A DNA stretch of 64,000 nucleotides from Lota lota (taxonomy: Eukaryota; Chordata; Actinopteri; Gadiformes; Lotidae). Every line of letters begins with the position of its first letter. Position 1 is the stretch's first letter. Positions 49,122 through 64,000 of the stretch are shown in pieces. Location: positions 87,501 to 151,500 of the forward strand of contig JACYXH010000218.1 in the NCBI GenBank assembly GCA_026745465.1, written 5' to 3'. The notes under the pieces are model-generated. The model saw nothing but the letters and a program-made list of their open reading frames with translations, was not told where the DNA came from and did no database searches. The translations under genes were made by a program, and so were the position numbers.

Positions 49122-49846
49122 CTCAGCTCTCCTCGTCAGCTCAGTACTTGGTGGAGAAGGACTGAAGTATGATCCGCTTCTGTCAAAGCTGTAATATTTA
49201 ACCTGTATGGTGCCATAAAGTGACGTCAAACTTATCGCTTGGACGGTGGACCTTCATAACCACGTGAATTTAGTTTTTAATCGTTTATAATTGGCTCAAA
49301 GATAAAATAGTTTATTAATTTATTGTAGTTATTGATTCTTTATTATTGTTGTCAATCATCCTTCTCTCTTAAAGAGGCCTTCTAACTGTCTGCCCCTCTC
49401 AAAGAGGAGTGTATTTGAGATAAACATGAGCCAACATGAACCCTCATAAATGATGGTTTTCAGTGTAGTAGTCCTACTGGTGGTGGTTAGGGTTAGTTTC
49501 CACACGTCAAACTGAATGGACCAACAAAGACATTTCTGGAGGGTCGGGTGAACTGACAGCCGTTAAATCTTCCCACCGTCTGCAAACTGTTCTACCAAGC
49601 AAGATTATCTTTTGATCTTTTGGCAAAGAAGTGAATGGAAAGAAGACAAAACGAAACGTCCTCCAGCCGCTAGGGCTACAGCTAGGGCTACAGCCTCCTA
49701 ATTGATCATTCCAGTATATTTTAAACCCCTCTTTCATATAAATGACACCACCACCACTGGGGCGTGGCAACAATTCTTCATATCCATATGGGGAGGTGGG
49801 GGGGGGGGGGGGGGGGGTACTTGTGGACAGTAGGGGTATGCCACTG

Positions 49847-50602
49847 TCACTCCAAGTCTCCAGAGAGGTGTGTCTAAACAGAGTAGTCTGAATTTGCTGC
49901 ATGAGGCCCGTTTAAAATATAAATATATACATAAAATAATACAGAAGAATCAGGGCACCACTGCTGTTTTCTTTATTTTTCACTGATCATTTCTCTGCAA
50001 TAAACATGTCTAAATAAGCGATGAACAAAAAGCCCAAATTGTTACATTGATTAAATTACTGTCTGAAAATCCAACGTTGTTTTTCATACCTGAAAAGAAA
50101 AGTCACAAGAGCCGAAGAAGAAACGACTATTCCATTCTGTCTTTCTATGTATTATTTTAATTTAGCGTATTCTCTATCTTTTTTTATTCTTATTGAGACT
50201 TCAAAATAAAAGCGGAAAATGCCATTCCAAAACGTGTCACGTTTGTAAGGAACTTTGACCTGATATCCAATGGTGAGTGGAGGTGGAGGATCCACTCCCA
50301 CTTCAGTCAATTAACTACTCCCCTGGCCGTTGGACAGTATAACTTTGTGATGACAGAAATCATAACACATTTGAGATATCAGGCAATACAAAGATTAAAT
50401 TGCCTAGTTGTCATTTTGTCAGTCTTAAATAATTACTTCCATTTGTAGATCCCCCTGTACAAAAAATAATAATTGAGTTGTTGCAAAATATGTGCTCCGT
50501 AACTATTGTTTCATTGTATGGATGATTTCAACACTGAAAGACATCTGACACTATCTGCCATATTTGTACATGTGATTTCTTTTAATTGTTATGTGTACTG
50601 AC
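49847..50602 (+). pseudogene. prpf38a 3'-end passenger fragment, unit 5
   Basis: This fifth copy of the prpf38a 3' region has an additional small deletion in exon 10 (CACAAGAGCCG) and a shortened segment near 50565-50580. Confidence 0.85.
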
Positions 50603-50826
50603 CTACAAGGTTAGTTGGGCCAGAAAGTCCTCAATTTCTCCACACATTCGGTTAATCTTTTTATTCTTTATCTGGGTCAAAATGTGAATGCTGTTTTCAC
50701 GAATGTAGGAGGGATGCAGTATTTCTGCTGCCTTCATGTGATATTGTATTGACCCCTGTCAGTCTTGCAGGCTGTAGTTGAGGTATTTAGCATAATTGTT
50801 GTAAAGCATTTGCAGCTCGGGAGGCT
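50603..50826 (-). pseudogene. IFIT copy 5, C-terminal remnant
   Basis: About 74 C-terminal codons of IFIT (from the stop at 50605-50603 back to the GAGCCTCCCGAGCTGCAAATG region) match copies 1-4 closely. At about 50827 the homology stops abruptly at an (AG)n array. Everything upstream in the gene, its promoter and the GATA block are missing. Confidence 0.9.
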
Positions 50827-50827
50827 C

Positions 50828-51083
<256 letters not shown>

Positions 51084-51467
51084 ATCACACTGCATTGTAG
51101 TTACCAGTGTTCAGAAAACAACCTCAACAGCATATTGGGAGCATCTCTGTCAGTAACCAAAGTTAACAGTGGACAGAGAGATAAACGCAACACATTACAT
51201 TAATAAAGCATCTCTGTCAATAGCAAAATGGACAATAAGGCCTTGGAGGTATGATAAATCCTGTCTTTTTATGGTAAAAATTAAATTAACGGATTATTAC
51301 AACATTAGAAATAACAAAAAGGTATCCCCTCGATTAGACTTGGAGTCCATAAGCTAGAAGTGAACACCATGCCATCGTGTTAACTTGCTTCCCACTCTAA
51401 TTACATTTCTTCAATCTAATTCTTTAAGACAAGAGGCGGACTTGAGAGCGGTCAATCGCAGGAGGAC

Positions 51468-60659
<9,192 letters not shown>

Positions 60660-62014
60660 TGTGTGACGTTGCGTTGTGATTGCAGTAGCGTTATTCTACA
60701 ACTGTCCAAGGAAAAAGTAGAAGGCATATTTGTGTCCAGGTCAATGTTAGTTGATATCATAGACTCAATAGTAGGATGAACCTGCAATTGTTGATAGATG
60801 GACGGCTAAATATGAGGTGTATTTCAAATTGTGGCAACGTAACGTAAGTGAGCAAAATAAACAAATATAGCTAACGCACCGTCGATGTTGTAACCAATAC
60901 ATGAAACGTTGAATGGCGTGTTATTCTAGTAACTCACGGTGAGTACGTTGCTTTGGATCAGCCATGCGTTGCATTTGATAAAACTAGTGCCTACATTTGA
61001 ATGTACTGAATGCCAAAAAACAAACGGCATTCACACTAGTTGTATCAGTATCCGCCACATTTGCAGGCACCACGATGTGTGTCACGTAAAAATAGTTCCG
61101 TACGAAACGAGTGATGTCCTGGATTATCCTAGGCCCTACTATGTAATATATAAGGAATCCTTTAAATGAATCATGCTTTACGCGAAAATATGTATGTCTT
61201 AAAATATGTAGTTAATCTTTGACTATTTTGTAATGTAAACATTATATATATATACCTTTGAATGAAAGCATATCCTGAATTACATGATCAATTGCAACAT
61301 TTTTGGCAAATTTGACAGGACTGCAATCACAATTTGTCAAAGTACAAGTACATATTGATGAGTGAAAGTACTTTATTTCAGTTGGATTTTATGTCAAGTT
61401 GTTGAAACTCGTCTCCGCTCCTTTCCTTGTCTCCTCTCCTAAGCAATTACAATCCATATAGTCACATTGCCACTTAAGAAGCATATAGACTACTATAGGG
61501 CCTAGTCCTACAGAGTAAACTACTAAGGACTTGTCTTTAATTATCAGAGTAATTAAAGACAAACATTTGAATGGCATTCATGTCCCCGAGGATCAATGGA
61601 AATATAAACCATCAACCCCTCTGTAAAAACACATTTAGTGTTTGTGTAGTTTCAATGAGTACTCGTTTCTCGATTGGCTTCTATTGTGTAATCACACAGG
61701 AAAACTCACTTGTTTCTCTGTTATTTCAATTTGACTTCTTACACATACATTTCTAGAATTTCCATTTAACTTTGACAAAAACTAGGTTCTTTGCATTGAG
61801 CACAGACTAAAATCCCCCATGAAATAGATTTTAAAATGACATCGTAGTACAGCAAAATGTCAAGGAATGCAAGGGTCGTGAAGCCACTGTATGCGCTGGA
61901 TGTGACTTATCATCATTCTGTTCGAAGTCCTATATTGACAAAGTATGATGAAAGTTTGTTTCATGTACACTGTGTTTCTATTGGTAGAATGGAATAGGAA
62001 GATTATTGGTGGCT

Positions 62015-62048
<34 letters not shown>

Positions 62049-63000
62049 TTTGAAGAGATAACAGGGTAGTCTTTGAGGCACAATGTGTTGTATATGTGTG
62101 AAGAATCAACCCTTAAGTGGACGCCTGTCAGTTGTCTACACCTAAATGACCACTCGGCTTATTGAGAGGTAAATGTGATCCACCTTGACAACACCACCAT
62201 CAACCCAAAGGATTGTGGCAGCCACAGTTACCACTAGGTGCCAATAGATGTCGCACAAGACCACAAATAATGAGACTAACAACGTTACCCATTATCCCAA
62301 TAAAAAAATGGGTTCAACATTTTTGTGTCTCTTATTAATTGCCTTGTTGCTATTTTATGTGATTCCATAATGGAAAATCACGGTTATAATATAAAAAGAA
62401 TGTTTCAGAATAATCCGGATGTCACTAGATTTATGAATGAAGAGCGGTAATCCACATTTTGGACCTATACGGGGACAGGGGTTTTTGCAAGGAACTGGAA
62501 GCACACAGAGGACCAGCAACCGAGTGTTGAAGAAAAGGAAGAAATGTTGAGTTGATCAACCAACAGACAGAAAACGAAGCTGCAGACGTACACGAAGGAA
62601 AGACCCGTAACGTTACATGCTATCGGGAATAAGAACCCAGAAAAAAAAGACAACACGGATTGATATTGGCTGGATGCATTATTATAACTGCAACACAACT
62701 TACTGAAAAAAACACTGAAAAAATTAAAAACGGTCAAAATATCCACAGCCTTTATGTTGACCCACTTCAGTATTCTGGGACTTTACATATGCAATAAGTC
62801 AAACGTTTCTGACCAATCTTCCAACAGTTCTCCTGACAGTCCTCAACCAATCAACTCCCAGATCCCATGCAGACTTCCATTCAGGCCCAATCCCCCAGAA
62901 AGACCTCAATGAAAGGCTATAATAATACTTTTTTTTTATCCAAGTGACATGATAACATTGATGTTTTCATATGTAAAATGGGATAAAAAAAAACACCAAC
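60660..63000. other. ttc14 upstream and intergenic region
   Basis: The ttc14 promoter must lie just above 60660; no TATA box is obvious. The rest is AT-rich with a poly-G run of about 33 at 62014-62046 and no supported gene. Small open frames such as 62465-62746 on the minus strand lack recognisable content. Confidence 0.5.
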
Positions 63001-63249
63001 AGAATTACTACATCCAGCGTTGGAATATACTTTATTTAACATTTAAAACGTCCAATTACTGATCATATACTGCTTTTATAAATTATTAAGCAAGTTAGTT
63101 AAAACATTGTAACAACAAAAATAATTGTATTACTTAATGTCGCTTTTACCATTGCTTTGTCTTGTGTGATAAATGTTTTCATTGATGTCCAGTTGTGTTT
63201 CCCTGCCATACTCATCAATGTAAATGTTTGAGCAATGTGTTTCTGAATA

Positions 63250-63255
63250 TTTATT
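63250..63255 (-). terminator. Candidate poly(A) signal of the mucin-like gene
   Basis: AATAAA on the minus strand 46 bases past the stop codon at 63303-63301. A second AATAAA-type site lies near 63029-63035. Confidence 0.5.
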
Positions 63256-63300
63256 AACCACAATTAAACTGCATTAATTAAAGCAATAACTCGATTTCCA

Positions 63301-64000
63301 TTACTGGGGTGGAACTCTTCGGATGCCTTTCACGACTATGTGAGCTGTTTCTGGAGAGAGCTGATTTTGGAAGAACTAAGAGGAGAAACAAAAAAGGGTA
63401 AAAATAAGGCATCAGTTAAAGAGATAAATAATTATAGTCTGTTGAATATGTGCCACTTCTAATACATCTTACAAAATAGTTCCAGCAAGTAGATGGATAC
63501 AATCTCTTACCTCTTCAAGGAATCTAGTTATGGTTACATTGCTGACTTGTCCATAGACGATCATCTTGACTGAGAGGACTGTGAGGGTTGGTGTGGAACC
63601 TCCGGTTGTTGTGGAAACTCCGGTTGGTGTGGAACCTCCGGTTGTTGTGGAAACTCCGGTTGTTGTGGAACCTCCAGTTGTTGTGGAAACTCCGGTTGCT
63701 GTGGAACCTCTAGTTATTGTGGAATCTCTGGTTGTAGTGGAACCTCTGGTTGTTGTGGGAACTCTGGTTGGTGTGGAACCTGCGGTTGTTGGTGTGGAAC
63801 CTCCGGTTGGTGTGGAACCTCCGGTTGGTGGTGTGGAACCTGCGGTTGTTGGTGTAGAACCTGCGGTTGTTGGTGTGGAACCTGCGGTTGTTGTGGAACC
63901 TGCGGTTGTTGGTGTGGAACCTGCGGTTGTTGTGGAACCTGCGGTTGTTGTGGAACCTGCGAATGTTGGTGTGGAACCTGCAGTTGTTGTGGAACCTCCA
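63301..64000 (-). CDS. Mucin-like Ser/Thr/Pro-repeat protein, 3' end (last two exons); runs off the right edge
   Basis: The last exon, 63375-63301 (24 codons plus stop), has a CTTAG acceptor and reads FFQNQLSPETAHIVVKGIRR, then VPPQ. The previous exon, from beyond 64000 to 63511, ends at a GTAAGA donor in phase 0 and is open throughout the visible 163 codons. It is made of six- and seven-residue repeats (GSTTTA, GSTPTTA, GVSTTTG-like), the composition of an O-glycosylated mucin domain. The domain is followed by LTVLSVKMIVYGQVSNVTIT and RFLEE, which continues into the last exon. The block after the repeats (about 50 residues) has the alternating strand-helix feel of a SEA-like module, but that is a guess. 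No transmembrane segment follows, so this form would end extracellularly. I do not recognise the gene. Confidence 0.72.
63590..64000 (-). repeat. Coding minisatellite of 15-21-bp units
   Basis: Units of GGTTGTTGTGGAACCTGC (18 bp) and GGTTGTTGGTGTGGAACCTGC-type (21 bp), with AAACTCC variants to the left. All lengths are multiples of three, so the Thr/Ser/Pro frame is kept on the minus strand. Confidence 0.93.

Larger units (their letters stand above)
46788..49846. repeat. IFIT array unit 4, with a deletion of about 680 bp
   Basis: The unit is 3059 bp. The IFIT gene and proximal promoter are kept. Sequence from CCAGCCGC jumps directly to TAGGGCTACAG near 49668, removing the GATA block and following 300-odd bases. 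The distal IRF-like AAACGAAA is just kept. Confidence 0.9.

Overview
The window is teleost nuclear DNA. It holds intron-containing vertebrate genes, very dense and long dinucleotide arrays ((CA/GT)n of 50-95 units), 3' tails of fish-type LINEs and a fish-type TIR element. The microsatellite density resembles cod-family (gadid) genomes, but that placement is inference. No bacterial, viral or retroviral gene was recognised. || Layout, left to right. (1) 3.6-19.9 kb, minus strand: the first three coding exons of ano8 (anoctamin-8). Exon 1 lies in a CpG island near 19.7-19.9 kb, intron 1 is about 15 kb, and the rest of the gene lies off the left edge. The introns carry a telomere-like minisatellite (1.4-2.4 kb), two perfect hairpin palindromes, a pyrimidine minisatellite, a TIR element and a 52-bp satellite. 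(2) 23.2-32.3 kb, minus strand: a complete 18-exon orc1 (935 codons; BAH, AAA+ ATPase and winged-helix regions). (3) 32.6-35.9 kb, plus strand: a complete 10-exon prpf38a (309 codons), head to head with orc1 across about 300 bp. (4) 35.6-51.1 kb: a tandem array with a period of about 3.74 kb. It has four intact, nearly identical two-exon IFIT genes on the minus strand and a fifth truncated copy. Each duplicated unit also carries the 3' end of prpf38a as dead passenger sequence. (5) 51.5-60.7 kb, minus strand: a 12-exon ttc14 with one extra base in exon 6. (6) 63.3 kb to the right edge, minus strand: the last two exons of an unidentified mucin-like Ser/Thr/Pro-repeat protein. || Functionally the window combines housekeeping genes (replication origin licensing, B-complex spliceosome, an S1/TPR RNA-associated protein, a membrane anoctamin) with a young array of interferon-type effector genes. 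The genes are not an operon-like system. The IFIT array is the dynamic part: it has recent duplications, deletions at simple repeats, mostly amino-acid-changing differences between copies, and a CRE palindrome plus a distal IRF-like motif in the promoters. || The most notable oddities outside the array are a minisatellite in orc1 intron 13 seeded by the exon-13 donor splice site, UG arrays directly abutting several splice acceptors, the probable frameshift in ttc14 exon 6, and long perfect hairpins in ano8 intron 1. Exon coordinates were derived by reading splice sites and checking phase by eye; no alignment program was run.
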